This document shows positions 51,622 to 60,677 of a stretch of 64,000 nt of DNA, one piece after another (within the stretch, counting starts at the first letter, position 1; every line of letters starts with the position of its first letter). Source of the DNA: Aeromicrobium sp. Root344 (lineage in GTDB: Bacteria; Actinomycetota; Actinomycetes; Propionibacteriales; Nocardioidaceae); assembly GCF_001425755.1 (NCBI RefSeq), contig NZ_LMDH01000001.1, forward strand, positions 523,308 to 587,307, given 5' to 3'. Below the pieces are notes generated by a model. That model saw only the letters and a program-made list of their open reading frames with translations. It was not told where the DNA came from and did not search any database. The position numbers and the translations under genes are program-made.

Positions 51622-52719
51622 GTGACAGACGTGCGCCGGTGGGATGTGCCCGGACGAGTGAACCTGATCGGCGAACACCTCGACTACAACGGCGGTCCCG
51701 TGCTGCCGATGGCGATCGACCGTTCGCTGACCATCAAGGTGCGACCCCGCGACGACGAGACGGTCAACCTCTGGTCCGACCTCCCGGGCTCGGCCAAGGT
51801 CACGTTCGGCACCGGCGTGCAGCCCGGCGACCTCGACGGCTGGGCCGTCTACGCCGCCGGCATCGTGTGGAGCCTCGTGTCGTCCGGCCATCGCTTCGAC
51901 GGCGCCGACATCGTCGTCGAGTCACGGATCCCGTCGGGCGCCGGCATGTCGTCGTCGGCCGCCCTGACCTGTGGCATCGCGTCGGCGCTCAACGAGCTGC
52001 ACGGCTACGGCCTCGACCGCACGGAGCTGGCGCTCCTGGCACAACGCGCCGAGCACGACTTCGTCGGCGCACCCGTCGGGCTCATGGACCAGCTCGCGGT
52101 GCTCTACGGCGAGGCCGGACACGCGGTGCTGATGGACACGGCACAGTCGCCGCCGACCACCCAGACCGTCCCGGTCACCTGGGAGGACGACGGTCTGACG
52201 CTCCTCGCGATCAACACCCGGGCGCACCACTCCCTGGCCGACGGCGAGTACGCCGCGCGCCGCACCGAGTGCGAGCGGGCCGCCGCCGAGCTCGGCGTCA
52301 CGTGGCTGGCCGAGGCCACTCTCGACGCCACGATCGCGCTGACCGACGAGACGCTCAAGGCCCGGACCCGGCACGTGCTGACCGAGACCGCGCGCGTACG
52401 CGGTGCGGTCAACGCCATCAGCCGGCGCGCCTGGACGCAGCTCGGCACGATCTTCACCGCCTCCCACGCCTCGCTGCGCGACGACTTCCAGGTCAGCTGC
52501 CCCGAGCTCGACGTCGCCGTCGAGGCGGCGCTCGAGGCCGAGGCGCTCGGCGCGCGCATGACCGGCGGCGGCTTCGGCGGCAGCGCGATCGCCCTCGTCC
52601 CGGTCGACCGCGTGACGGCCGTACGCGAGCGGGTCGCGGCGCGCTACGCGGCGCAGCAGTGGCGCGAGCCCGAGGTCTTCGCCGTACGCCCCGCAGACGG
52701 CGCTCACCTGGTGGAGTGA
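51622..52719 (+). CDS. galK: Galactokinase
   Basis: A 365-residue GHMP kinase that phosphorylates galactose at C1. Motifs: substrate-binding [20 protein letters not shown] (galactokinase signature), ATP-binding [15 protein letters not shown], and the C-terminal [14 protein letters not shown]. The GTG start has a -10 box six bases upstream and no ribosome binding site, so the mRNA is leaderless. No galT or galE is next to it. It stands alone between trpS and pheA. Confidence 0.95.
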   Translation: MTDVRRWDVPGRVNLIGEHLDYNGGPVLPMAIDRSLTIKVRPRDDETVNLWSDLPGSAKVTFGTGVQPGDLDGWAVYAAGIVWSLVSSGHRFDGADIVVESRIPSGAGMSSSAALTCGIASALNELHGYGLDRTELALLAQRAEHDFVGAPVGLMDQLAVLYGEAGHAVLMDTAQSPPTTQTVPVTWEDDGLTLLAINTRAHHSLADGEYAARRTECERAAAELGVTWLAEATLDATIALTDETLKARTRHVLTETARVRGAVNAISRRAWTQLGTIFTASHASLRDDFQVSCPELDVAVEAALEAEALGARMTGGGFGGSAIALVPVDRVTAVRERVAARYAAQQWREPEVFAVRPADGAHLVE

Positions 52720-52741
52720 CCGGGTCTGGGAGACTGGGGGC

Positions 52742-53590
52742 GTGAGCACCAAGCAGCGGATCGCGTACCAGGGTGAACCGGGCGCGAACTCCCACATCGT
52801 CGCCCGGGAGCACTACCCCGAGTGGGAGGCCGTGGCGTGCGCGTCGTTCGAGGACGCCTTCGCGGCGGTGACCAACGGCGACGCCGATCTCGCGATGATC
52901 CCGATCGACAACTCGATCGCGGGCCGGGTGTCCGACATCCACCACTTCCTGCCGACGTCGGGGCTGCACATCGTCGCCGAGCACTTCCTGCGCATCCAGT
53001 TCAGCCTGCTGGGGGTGCCCGGGTCGAGCCTCGACACGATCAAGACCGTGCACAGCCACGTGCACGCCCTCGGCCAGTGCCGCAAGATCATCAAGCAGTA
53101 CGGCCTCACGCCGATCATCTCCGGTGACACCGCCGGCGCGGCGCGGGAGATCGCCGACGCCGCCGACCCGAGCCAGGCCGCCATCTCGCCGCCCCTGGCC
53201 GCCGAGATCTACGGCCTCGAGGTGCTGGCCTCCGACGTCGAGGACGAGGACCACAACACGACCCGGTTCGTCGTGCTCTCGCGCGAGGCCAAGCAGGCGC
53301 CGCCCGGCAACGGCCCGACCGTCACGAGCTTCATCTTCAACGTGCGCAACCTGCCCGCCGCGCTCTACAAGGCGCTTGGCGGGTTCGCGACCAACGGTGT
53401 CAACATGACCAAGCTCGAGAGCTACATGGTCGGCGGCGAGTTCACCGCGACGCAGTTCCTCGCCGAGGTCGACGGACACCCCGAGGACACCCATCTGCGG
53501 CGGGCGCTCGAGGAGCTCGAGTTCTTCACGACCGACGTCAAGATCCTCGGGGTCTATCCGGCCGACCCGTTCCGCTCGCTCAACCCATGA
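52742..53590 (+). CDS. pheA: Prephenate dehydratase
   Basis: A 282-residue monofunctional prephenate dehydratase making phenylpyruvate for phenylalanine synthesis. Catalytic domain (about 1-185): RIAYQGEPGANSH, MIPIDNSIAGRVSDIHHFLP, HALGQCRKII and NTTRFVVLSRE. C-terminal ACT domain (about 195-275), in which the usual phenylalanine-binding ESRP motif reads ESYM (KLESYMVGGEF). This ESYM form and the TATQFLAEVDGHPED segment resemble the alpha-proteobacterial type more than the common actinobacterial one. GTG start with GAGACT six bases before, a weak -10 for a leaderless mRNA. Confidence 0.94.
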   Translation: MSTKQRIAYQGEPGANSHIVAREHYPEWEAVACASFEDAFAAVTNGDADLAMIPIDNSIAGRVSDIHHFLPTSGLHIVAEHFLRIQFSLLGVPGSSLDTIKTVHSHVHALGQCRKIIKQYGLTPIISGDTAGAAREIADAADPSQAAISPPLAAEIYGLEVLASDVEDEDHNTTRFVVLSREAKQAPPGNGPTVTSFIFNVRNLPAALYKALGGFATNGVNMTKLESYMVGGEFTATQFLAEVDGHPEDTHLRRALEELEFFTTDVKILGVYPADPFRSLNP

Positions 53591-53600
53591 CCTGCGCCCG

Positions 53601-54695
53601 ATGAAGTGGCCGCTCAACGTCCCGGTCCTCAGCGACGGGATCGTGACGCTTCGCGCACACGTGCCGGCTGACACCGACGGCCTCGTCGAGATGGCCGGCG
53701 ACGCCGAGATGCAGCGGTGGACGGCGATCCCCGTCCCCAACACGCGGGAGATGAGCGAGCAGTACGCCTTCACGGTGCTGCCGCGCGGCTGGAACGACGG
53801 CACGCACCGCGGCTGGGCGATCGAGGTCGACGGCCGGTTCGCCGGCAACGTCGACGTCCGCCAGGCGCCGATCGCCGACATCGGGTTCGCGCTGCACCCG
53901 TGGGCGCGCGGCCGCGGCGTCATGACCCGCGCCGTACGCCTTGCGGTCGACTGGGCCCTCAGCGAGGGCGGCGTCGAGATCGTGCACTGGCGGTCGCACG
54001 TGGGCAACGAGGCGTCGCTCCGCGTCGCCCAGCAGACCGGGTTCAGCCTGCACGGGCTCGTTCCGGGCATGCTCCACGAGCGCGGTCAGGTGCTCGACGC
54101 GTGGACGGGCTCGTTCCGGTTCGGCGACAGCCCCGTGCCTCGCACCCCCTGGGCCGAGTCCGTGGTGCTGGAGTCCGATCGCGTACGCCTGCGGCCGTTC
54201 ACCCACGCCGACGTGCCGCGGGTCGTGGAGGCGTGCAGCGACCCGGTGAGCCGGCACTTCCTGGCCGGGCTCCCCCATCCCTACACGCCGGCCATCGCCC
54301 GCAGCTATCTCGCCGACTGCGTGTGGCAGGCGGCGACCGGGGCCAAGGCCACCTGGGCGATCGCGGACGTCGAGACCGACGAGCTGCTGGGCAACATCGC
54401 GGTGATGGACATGCTCGGCATCAATCCCACGTCTGGCGAGATCGGCTACTGGATGCATCCTGCGGCGAGGGGCCAAGGTCTCATGACCGAGGCCGTGCGG
54501 ATGGTCGTACGCCATGCGCTCGATCCCGACGGCCTCGACCGGCGTCGTCTCGTGCTCTACGCCGCCGCCGACAACCCCGCCAGCAACGCGGTCGCGGTGG
54601 CCGCCGGCTATCGGCACTACGGCACGCAGCGCGCGGCCGAGCGCCTGGGCGACGGGTCGTACGACGACCTGCACGGCTACGAGCTGCTTCGCTGA
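53601..54695 (+). CDS. Protein with two tandem GNAT acetyltransferase domains
   Basis: A 364-residue protein formed by two RimJ/RimL-like acetyltransferase domains. Domain 1 (about 5-175): VTLRAHVPADTDGLVEMA, DIGFALHPWARGRGVMTRAVRLAVDW. Domain 2 (about 185-364): VRLRPFTHADVPRVVEAC, EIGYWMHPAARGQGLMTEAVRMVVRH. Both keep the acetyl-CoA-binding RGxG/RGQG loop, so both may be active. Acceptor unknown: protein N-terminus, antibiotic or metabolite. Starts at ATG ten bases after pheA, without a clear ribosome binding site, so it may be translated by read-through from pheA. Confidence 0.87.
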   Translation: MKWPLNVPVLSDGIVTLRAHVPADTDGLVEMAGDAEMQRWTAIPVPNTREMSEQYAFTVLPRGWNDGTHRGWAIEVDGRFAGNVDVRQAPIADIGFALHPWARGRGVMTRAVRLAVDWALSEGGVEIVHWRSHVGNEASLRVAQQTGFSLHGLVPGMLHERGQVLDAWTGSFRFGDSPVPRTPWAESVVLESDRVRLRPFTHADVPRVVEACSDPVSRHFLAGLPHPYTPAIARSYLADCVWQAATGAKATWAIADVETDELLGNIAVMDMLGINPTSGEIGYWMHPAARGQGLMTEAVRMVVRHALDPDGLDRRRLVLYAAADNPASNAVAVAAGYRHYGTQRAAERLGDGSYDDLHGYELLR

Positions 54696-54727
54696 CGCGG
54701 TTCTGTCGCACCCGGTCGCCAGACTGG

Positions 54728-54768
54728 TTGCGACATGCACATGTCGTGCTATATATTCCACGAGGAAT
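54728..54768 (+). promoter_or_regulatory. Promoter and operator region of padR
   Basis: -35 TTGCGA (54728-54733), 18 bases, -10 TATATT (54752-54757), with the dyad CGACAT/ATGTCG filling the spacer. ATTCC and GGAAT arms around four bases (54755-54768) overlap the -10 and start point; a second imperfect dyad (TTCGTACGGAA) follows at once. PadR proteins bind such AT-containing repeats. Unusually AT-rich for this window. Confidence 0.6.
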
Positions 54769-54800
54769 AATTCGTACGGAATGAACCGGAAGGAGCATCG

Positions 54801-55367
54801 ATGACCCTGACCCCCCTCGCGGTCGCGACCCTTGCGCTCGTCAACGAGCGGCCGATGCATCCCTACGAGATGTACCAGCTGCTGCTCGACCGCCGTGAGG
54901 ACCGCATGATCAAGGTCCGCCCCGGCTCGCTCTACCACACGGTCGAGCGGCTCCACGCGGCCAAGCTCCTGGAGGTCACCGGCACCACGCGCGAGGGCAA
55001 CCGGCCCGAGCGCACGACCTACGCCATGACCGACGCCGGGCGCGAGGCCCTCACGGCACGCATCAGGGAGCTGCTCAGCCGCCCGGTCCGCGAGTACCCG
55101 CACTTCCCCGTCGCCCTCGACGAGGCGCACAACCTGCCGCCCGAGCAGGCGGCCGCCGACCTCACGGCGTACGCAGACGCGCTCGACGAGGAGATCCTCG
55201 AGATCTCCACCGTGCTCGACGGAGTCCGCGAACGCGACCTCGCCGAGGCCTACTGGATCGGCGGCGACTACCTGCTCAGCATCACGACGTTCCAGCGCGA
55301 CTGGATCCGTACCCTCATCACCCGCATCGAGAGCAAGGAGCTCACGTGGCAACCTCCCCAGCACTGA
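54801..55367 (+). CDS. PadR family transcriptional regulator
   Basis: A 188-residue regulator. N-terminal winged helix: LALVNERPMHPYEMYQLLLDR, VRPGSLYHTVERLHAAKLLEV and RPERTTYAMTDAGREAL. The C-terminal half is the Vir_act_alpha_C-type helical dimerisation domain (PVALDEAHNLPPEQAAADL, ISTVLDGVRERDLAEAYWIG). ATG preceded by GGAAGGAG. The gene overlaps the following exporter gene by 22 bases, a strong sign that it controls it; the operator is at 54755-54768. Confidence 0.93.
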   Translation: MTLTPLAVATLALVNERPMHPYEMYQLLLDRREDRMIKVRPGSLYHTVERLHAAKLLEVTGTTREGNRPERTTYAMTDAGREALTARIRELLSRPVREYPHFPVALDEAHNLPPEQAAADLTAYADALDEEILEISTVLDGVRERDLAEAYWIGGDYLLSITTFQRDWIRTLITRIESKELTWQPPQH

Positions 55368-56869
55368 AGACCGACCTGCCTGACGACTACCGGCCGTGGC
55401 CGGCGCTGTGGGCCATGGTCATCGGCTTCTTCATGATCCTCGTCGACAACACGATCGTCTCGGTCGCGACACCGGCGATCTCGACCGACCTCGACGCCGA
55501 CGTCAACAGCGTCATCTGGGTCACCAGCGCCTACCTCCTGGCCTACGCCGTCCCGCTCCTCGTGACCGGACGGCTGGGCGACCGCTTCGGGCCCAAGAAC
55601 GTCTACCTGCTCGGCCTCGTGATCTTCACGCTCGCGTCGTTGTGGTGCGGCCTGACCGGCAGCATCGAGATGCTGATCCTGGCTCGTGTCGTGCAGGGCA
55701 TCGGCGCCTCGCTCATCACGCCGCAGACCATGGCGGTCATCACCCGCACGTTCCCCGCAGCCAAGCGCGGCAGCGCCATGGCCCTGTGGGGTGCGACCGC
55801 CGGCGTCGCGACCCTTGTCGGCCCGATCCTCGGCGGCGTCCTGGTCGACAGCCTCGGCTGGGAGTGGATCTTCTTCATCAACGTGCCGGTCGGCATCGTC
55901 GGCTTCGTGCTGGCTGCGCGACTCGTCCCGGTCCTGCCGACCCACACGCACAGCTTCGACTGGCTCGGCGTCGCCCTGAGCGGCATCGGCGTGTTCCTCG
56001 TCGTGTTCGGGATCCAGGAGGGCGAGAAGTACGACTGGGGCACGATCTCCGGCATCATCAGCGTCCCGTTGCTCATTGCGCTCGGCGTCCTGGTGTTCGC
56101 CGCCTTCATCTGGTGGCAGGGCCGTATCCGCAAGGAGCCGCTCGTGCCACTCGGGCTGTTCCGCGACCGCAACTTCTCGCTGGGCAACGGCGGCATCGCG
56201 ATGGTCTCGCTGGCCATCACCGCCATGGCGCTGCCGTTCCAGTTCTACGCCCAGGGTGCCCGCGGCTGGAGCCCCACCGAGTCGGCGCTTCTGATGGCGC
56301 CGATGGCGGTCGTGCTGATGGTGCTGTCGCCGTTCGTCGGCAAGCTGGTCGACAAGGTCCACCCGCGCAACATCACGATGGTGGGCTTCGGCACCGCGAC
56401 GGTGTCGATGGCGTGGCTCGCGCTGATCATCCGTCCCGACACGCCGGTGTGGCAGATGCTGCTGCCGATGGCGCTGTTCGGCGTCTCCAACGCCTGCATG
56501 TGGGCGCCGCTCGGGGCGACCGCGACCCGCAACCTGCCGATGAGCTCGGCCGGTTCCGGCGCCGGCGTCTACAACACGACGCGCCAGATCGGTGCGGTAC
56601 TCGGCAGCGCGGCTGTCGCGGCACTGATCCAGGCTCGCCTCACCGCCAACGGCCTCGGCGACTCGTCGAGCTCCGTCCAGGCGTCGGGCAAGAGCATGCC
56701 GGAGCAGATCCAAGGACCGTTCTCGGACGCGATGGCGCAGTCGCTCATCCTGCCCGTCGTCGCGTTCGCGGTCGGCTTCGTCCTGATGATCTTCTTCGCC
56801 AAGCCGTCGCACGCCGGCCACGCCGGCGCGCCGCCGGCGGCCGCACAGCCGGTGCCCGTGGCCGAGTGA
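55346..56869 (+). CDS. MFS multidrug exporter, EmrB/QacA (DHA2) type
   Basis: A 507-residue transporter with about 14 spans. Motifs: ILVDNTIVSVATPAIS in span 1, LVTGRLGDRFGPKNVYLLGL (motif A), ARVVQGIGASLITPQTMAVI (motif B region) and WGATAGVATLVGPILGGVLVD (motif C, typical of antiporters). Starts at GTG 22 bases inside the end of padR, behind AAGGAG, so expression follows that of its regulator. Likely exports toxic hydrophobic compounds. A 17-base hairpin follows the stop codon. Confidence 0.93.
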   Translation: MATSPALKTDLPDDYRPWPALWAMVIGFFMILVDNTIVSVATPAISTDLDADVNSVIWVTSAYLLAYAVPLLVTGRLGDRFGPKNVYLLGLVIFTLASLWCGLTGSIEMLILARVVQGIGASLITPQTMAVITRTFPAAKRGSAMALWGATAGVATLVGPILGGVLVDSLGWEWIFFINVPVGIVGFVLAARLVPVLPTHTHSFDWLGVALSGIGVFLVVFGIQEGEKYDWGTISGIISVPLLIALGVLVFAAFIWWQGRIRKEPLVPLGLFRDRNFSLGNGGIAMVSLAITAMALPFQFYAQGARGWSPTESALLMAPMAVVLMVLSPFVGKLVDKVHPRNITMVGFGTATVSMAWLALIIRPDTPVWQMLLPMALFGVSNACMWAPLGATATRNLPMSSAGSGAGVYNTTRQIGAVLGSAAVAALIQARLTANGLGDSSSSVQASGKSMPEQIQGPFSDAMAQSLILPVVAFAVGFVLMIFFAKPSHAGHAGAPPAAAQPVPVAE

Positions 56870-56877
56870 CATGAGCT

Positions 56878-56918
56878 CGAAGGCACCCGACCACACCTAC
56901 AGTGGTCGGGTGCCTTCG
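56878..56918 (+). terminator. Perfect hairpin at the exporter/purU junction
   Basis: Seventeen-base perfect arms (CGAAGGCACCCGACCAC and its complement), loop of seven bases. It starts nine bases after the exporter stop and runs over the purU GTG. The loop also holds most of the purU -10 box (TACAGT). Confidence 0.7.
56898..56903 (+). promoter_or_regulatory. -10 box of leaderless purU
   Basis: TACAGT, six bases, GTG at 56910. Lies within the loop and right arm of the hairpin at 56878-56918. Confidence 0.45.
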
Positions 56919-57755
56919 ACGTTCGTCCTGACGCTGTCGTGCCCCGACCGCCCGGGGCTCGTCTATGCCGTCACGCGATGGATCGCCGAGGCCGGCGGCA
57001 ACATCCTCGACAGCCAGCAGTTCTCCGACACCAGCGACGACGAGTTCTTCCTCCGGGTCCACTTCACCGTGGTCGATTCCTCGTCGGCTGCGGAGCTCAG
57101 CGAGCGCTTCGCCCTCTTGGCCGCAGAGCACCGCATGGCGTACCGACTGGTGGTCGCGGAGATCGCGATCCGGACGCTCGTGCTGGTGTCCAAGGAGGGC
57201 CACTGCCTCAACGACCTGCTCTACCGGCAGAGCACCGGGGCGCTCAACATCGAGATCCCGGCCATCGTGTCGAACCACCCCGACCTCGCGCGCCTCGCCG
57301 CGGCGTACGACGTGCCGTTCCACCACGTGCCCGTCGTCGACAAGGCTGACGCCGAGGCCCGGATGCTGGCCCTGGTCGACGAGCTCGACATCGACCTCGT
57401 GGTGCTGGCGCGCTACATGCAGATCCTGTCCGACGACACCTGCCGGCGGCTCGAGGGCCGGGCCATCAACATCCACCACAGCTTCCTGCCGAGCTTCAAG
57501 GGCGCGCGGCCCTATCAGCAGGCCCACGATCGCGGGGTCAAGCTGATCGGCGCGACGGCACACTACGTCACCGCGGCGCTCGACGAGGGACCGATCATCG
57601 ACCAGGGCGTGCTGCGCGTCGATCACCGCATGACCGCCGCCGACCTCGCCCGGGTGGGCCGCGACGTCGAGTCGCAGACGCTGTCGCGCGCCGTGCAGCT
57701 GCACGCGGAGTCACGTGTCCTGATGAACGGCCCCCGCACCGTCGTGTTTGCCTGA
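56910..57755 (+). CDS. purU: Formyltetrahydrofolate deformylase
   Basis: A 281-residue enzyme that hydrolyses 10-formyltetrahydrofolate to formate and tetrahydrofolate, keeping one-carbon pools in balance. ACT domain (about 1-85): FVLTLSCPDRPGLVYAVTRW. Hydrolase domain: INIHHSFLPSFKGARPYQQA (catalytic asparagine/histidine) and LDEGPIIDQ (aspartate). GTG at 56910 is chosen because the family begins a few residues before FVLTLSCPDRPG and because a -10 box lies six bases upstream. An earlier ATG at 56871 would add 13 residues encoded by the terminator hairpin of the previous gene, which is unlikely. Confidence 0.92.
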   Translation: MPSTFVLTLSCPDRPGLVYAVTRWIAEAGGNILDSQQFSDTSDDEFFLRVHFTVVDSSSAAELSERFALLAAEHRMAYRLVVAEIAIRTLVLVSKEGHCLNDLLYRQSTGALNIEIPAIVSNHPDLARLAAAYDVPFHHVPVVDKADAEARMLALVDELDIDLVVLARYMQILSDDTCRRLEGRAINIHHSFLPSFKGARPYQQAHDRGVKLIGATAHYVTAALDEGPIIDQGVLRVDHRMTAADLARVGRDVESQTLSRAVQLHAESRVLMNGPRTVVFA

Positions 57756-57775
57756 GCCAGCATGCGTCGAGTTCA

Positions 57776-57823
57776 CAGGCGCCAACCACGGCCAATGGCG
57801 CCCGTAACGTCACATTTCGCGGG
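57776..57823 (+). repeat. 48-base hairpin-containing element, copy A
   Basis: Begins CAGGCGC, forms a GGCGCC/GGCGCC stem and ends TCACATTTCGCGGG. Aligns without gaps with 25141-25188. One stem pair differs as C-G here and T-A in the other copy, a compensatory change. It lies 20 bases after purU. Confidence 0.55.
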
Positions 57824-57899
57824 AGCTGCGGGACGTGTGACCTGCACCATCTCGACATGCAGGCATGCGTCTCGCATCCTGAGATTTGTTCGCGCGCGT

Positions 57900-57921
57900 C
57901 CTCAACGCACCTAGTTTGAGG
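57900..57921 (+). promoter_or_regulatory. Dyad upstream of the sulfate importer operon
   Basis: CCTCAA, ten bases, TTGAGG: six-base perfect arms, 44 bases before the substrate-binding protein gene. Possible operator for a sulfur-responsive regulator; not identifiable. Confidence 0.3.
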
Positions 57922-57965
57922 TCCGGAGCACGCACGGTAGCGTGCCCTGACCCCGAGGCAGGACG

Positions 57966-59012
57966 ATGACGATCACCCGCAGGAACCTGATGGCCGGAGC
58001 CGCGATCGCGGCGAGCGTAGCGATGCTGACCGCCTGTGCACCGTCCTCCTCCGATGACAGCTCGACGTCGGCCGGCAAGAAGTCGACGTTGTCGCTCGTG
58101 GCCTACTCCGTGCCCAAGGCGGCGGACGGCGCGCTCGAGAAGGCGTTCGCCAAGACCGATCCCGGCGCCGGCGTCACCTGGAAGCAGTCCTACGGCCCTT
58201 CCGGCGACCAGAGCCGCGCCGTCGTCGGCGGCCTCAAGGCCGATGTCGTGCACTTCTCGCTGACGCCCGACGTCACCCGCCTCGTCGACGAGGGCCTCGT
58301 CGACAAGTCGTGGGACCAGAACGCCAACAAGGGCATCCTGTCGACGTCGGTCGTCGCGATCGTCGTGCGCAAGGGCAACCCCAAGCACATCGAGTCGTTC
58401 GCCGACCTCGCCAAGCCCGGGGTCGGCATCGTGACCCCCAACCCTGGCTCGTCGGGCTCGGCGCGCTGGAACATCCTCGCGGCGTACCAGTCGGTCATCG
58501 CCAACGGCGGCAGCGAGGCGGACGCCAAGGCGTACCTCAAGAAGCTGTTCGCCAACGTCAAGGCGCTGCCCGGCAGCGGCCGCGACGCGACGACCGCGTT
58601 CCAGGGCGGCACGGGTGACGTGCTGCTGTCGTACGAGAACGAGGCGATCTTCGCGCGGCAGAGCGGCGAGGACGTCGACTACGTCGTCCCGAAGCAGAAC
58701 CTGCTGATCGAGAACCCCGCCGCCGTCACGACCAAGGCAGCACCCGCGGCGGCCAAGTTCCTCGACTTCGGGATCAGCGCCGAGGGCCAGGGCATCTTCG
58801 CGCAGTACGGCTTCCGGCCGGTCGCGTCCGTCCAGGGCGTCAACGTCGGCACCGTCAAGGGCGCGAACGACCCGGCCAACCCGTTCCCGAAGATCGACGA
58901 GCTGTTCACGATCGACAAGACCTTCGGTGGCTGGTCGGCCGTCAACGACAAGTTCTTCGACGAGAAGAGCGGCATCATCACCAAGATCATCGCGGAGTCC
59001 GGCAAGTCGTGA
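57966..59012 (+). CDS. Sulfate/thiosulfate ABC importer, substrate-binding lipoprotein
   Basis: A 348-residue binding protein of the Sbp/CysP family. A twin-arginine-like signal (TRRNLM) and lipobox MLTAC (lipidated Cys24). Ligand-binding segments: SYGPSGDQSRAVVGGLKADVVHFS and NPGSSGSARWNILAAY, FQGGTGDVLLSYENEAIFA. It captures sulfate or thiosulfate at the membrane face. ATG preceded by GAGGCAGGA. Overlaps the next gene (permease) by GTGA, so this is the first gene of the importer operon. Sulfate-reduction genes are not in the window. Confidence 0.93.
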   Translation: MTITRRNLMAGAAIAASVAMLTACAPSSSDDSSTSAGKKSTLSLVAYSVPKAADGALEKAFAKTDPGAGVTWKQSYGPSGDQSRAVVGGLKADVVHFSLTPDVTRLVDEGLVDKSWDQNANKGILSTSVVAIVVRKGNPKHIESFADLAKPGVGIVTPNPGSSGSARWNILAAYQSVIANGGSEADAKAYLKKLFANVKALPGSGRDATTAFQGGTGDVLLSYENEAIFARQSGEDVDYVVPKQNLLIENPAAVTTKAAPAAAKFLDFGISAEGQGIFAQYGFRPVASVQGVNVGTVKGANDPANPFPKIDELFTIDKTFGGWSAVNDKFFDEKSGIITKIIAESGKS

Positions 59013-59854
59013 CGACCGAGATCCAGCCTGCTCCGGGCGCGACGCGCAAGCGTCGCGCCCGGAGCGCCACGTCACTGACGCGATCCTCGGGCATCGGCCT
59101 GGGGCTCGCGGTGACATGGTTCAGCCTGCTCGTCCTGATCCCGCTCGCCCTGGTCGTCATCCAGTCGGCGGACGGCGGCTGGCAGACGTTCCGCGACACC
59201 CTGACCAACTCCCAGACCGCGGCAGCGCTGCGCCTGACGGTGACGCAGGCGCTCATCGTGACGCTCGTCAACGTCATGTTCGGCACGCTCATCGCATGGG
59301 TCCTCGTCCGGGACCACTTCTGGGGCAAGCGGATCCTCGAGGTCATCATCGACATCCCGTTCGCGCTGCCGACGATCGTGGCCGGGCTCGTGCTGCTGAG
59401 CCTCTACGGCCCGGACAGCCCGATCGGCATCAACGTCGCCAACACCGAGCGTTCGGTCTTCCTCGCGCTGCTGTTCGTGACGCTCCCCTTCGTCGTACGC
59501 ACCGTCGAGCCGGTCCTGCTGGAGCTCGATCCCGAGGTCGAGGAGGCCGCCGCGTCGCTCGGCGCCAGCCGCTTCACGACCCTGCGCCGCATCCTGCTGC
59601 CGGCCCTCGCGCCCGCGATCACCGCCGGTGCCGCGCTGTCGTTCGCCCGCGGCATCAGCGAGTACGGCTCGCTGGTCCTGCTCTCGGGCAACCTGCCCAA
59701 CAAGACCGAGGTCGCCTCGGTGCGCATCCTGACCTACATCGAGAACGGCAACGAGGCCGCCGCTGCCTCGGTGGCGGTGCTCCTGCTCGGGGTTGCGCTG
59801 ATCGCGATCATCCTGCTGCAGGTCCTGACGAATGCGGTGTCGCGCCGTGCCTAG
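59009..59854 (+). CDS. cysT: Sulfate/thiosulfate ABC importer, CysT-type permease
   Basis: A 281-residue membrane protein with six to seven spans. QTAAALRLTVTQALIVTLVN and the permease loop EEAAASLGASRFTTLRRILLPALAP (EAA motif) match CysT. IDIPFALPTIVAGLVLLSLYG and LSFARGISEYGSLVLLSG are typical of the sulfate subfamily. GTG overlaps the upstream stop (GTGA). Works with the next gene (CysW) as the membrane channel. Confidence 0.93.
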   Translation: MTTEIQPAPGATRKRRARSATSLTRSSGIGLGLAVTWFSLLVLIPLALVVIQSADGGWQTFRDTLTNSQTAAALRLTVTQALIVTLVNVMFGTLIAWVLVRDHFWGKRILEVIIDIPFALPTIVAGLVLLSLYGPDSPIGINVANTERSVFLALLFVTLPFVVRTVEPVLLELDPEVEEAAASLGASRFTTLRRILLPALAPAITAGAALSFARGISEYGSLVLLSGNLPNKTEVASVRILTYIENGNEAAAASVAVLLLGVALIAIILLQVLTNAVSRRA

Positions 59855-60677
59855 CCGTATGCGACAGCCCAAGACCACCGGCACGTACGTCCGCCGGGGC
59901 CTGGTCATCGCCTACCTGTTCCTGCTCGTCGCCTGGCCCGTGTCGCTCGTCGTCAAGCACACGTTCGACGGCGGGCTCGACAACCTGCAGACCGCGCTGT
60001 CGGACCCCGACGTCGTGTTCGCCCTGCAGCTCACGGTCTACGTCGCGGTGTGGGCCGTCGTGATCAACACGATCTTCGGGGTCGGCGTCTCGCTGCTGCT
60101 GGTGCGCTACGACTTCCCGGGCCGTGGCATCCTGTCGGCGCTGATCGACCTGCCGCTTTCGGTCTCGCCGATCGTCGTCGGTCTCGCGCTGCTCCTGACG
60201 TACGGGAGCACCAACGGCCTCCTGGGACCGAGCCTCAGGGACGCCGGCATCCAGGTCGCGTTCGCCCCGCTCGGCATCATCCTCGCGACAGCGTTCGTCA
60301 GCCTCCCGCTCGTGATCCGCGAGCTCGTGCCGGTGCTCCACGAGATCGGCACCGACCAGGAGCAGGCGGCGCGCAGCCTGGGGGCGGGTCCGTGGCAGAC
60401 GTTCCGCCGCATCACACTCCCCTCGGTCAAGTGGGCGCTGGTCTACGGCGTCGTGCTGAGCCTCGCCCGGTCGCTCGGCGAGTTCGGCGCCGTCAAGATC
60501 ATGTCGGGCAACATCGCCGGCCAGACCCAGACCGCCACGCTGAGCGTGGAGGAGAAGTACCAGGACTTCCAGCAGGGCACGGCGTACGCCACGAGCTTCC
60601 TGCTCGCACTGATCGCGGTCGCGGCGCTGGTCGTCGTCTCCGTGCTCCGACCGAAGGAGAACCCCGATGGGGATTGA
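59847..60677 (+). CDS. cysW: Sulfate/thiosulfate ABC importer, CysW-type permease
   Basis: A 276-residue membrane protein with about six spans. [41 protein letters not shown] and the EAA loop [21 protein letters not shown] identify Cys[30 protein letters not shown] is typical of the subfamily's end. Start chosen at GTG 59847, overlapping the cysT stop by eight bases; ATG at 59859 or ATG at 59832 are alternatives, as no ribosome binding site decides. Overlaps the ATPase start by 11 bases. Confidence 0.9.
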   Translation: MPSRMRQPKTTGTYVRRGLVIAYLFLLVAWPVSLVVKHTFDGGLDNLQTALSDPDVVFALQLTVYVAVWAVVINTIFGVGVSLLLVRYDFPGRGILSALIDLPLSVSPIVVGLALLLTYGSTNGLLGPSLRDAGIQVAFAPLGIILATAFVSLPLVIRELVPVLHEIGTDQEQAARSLGAGPWQTFRRITLPSVKWALVYGVVLSLARSLGEFGAVKIMSGNIAGQTQTATLSVEEKYQDFQQGTAYATSFLLALIAVAALVVVSVLRPKENPDGD

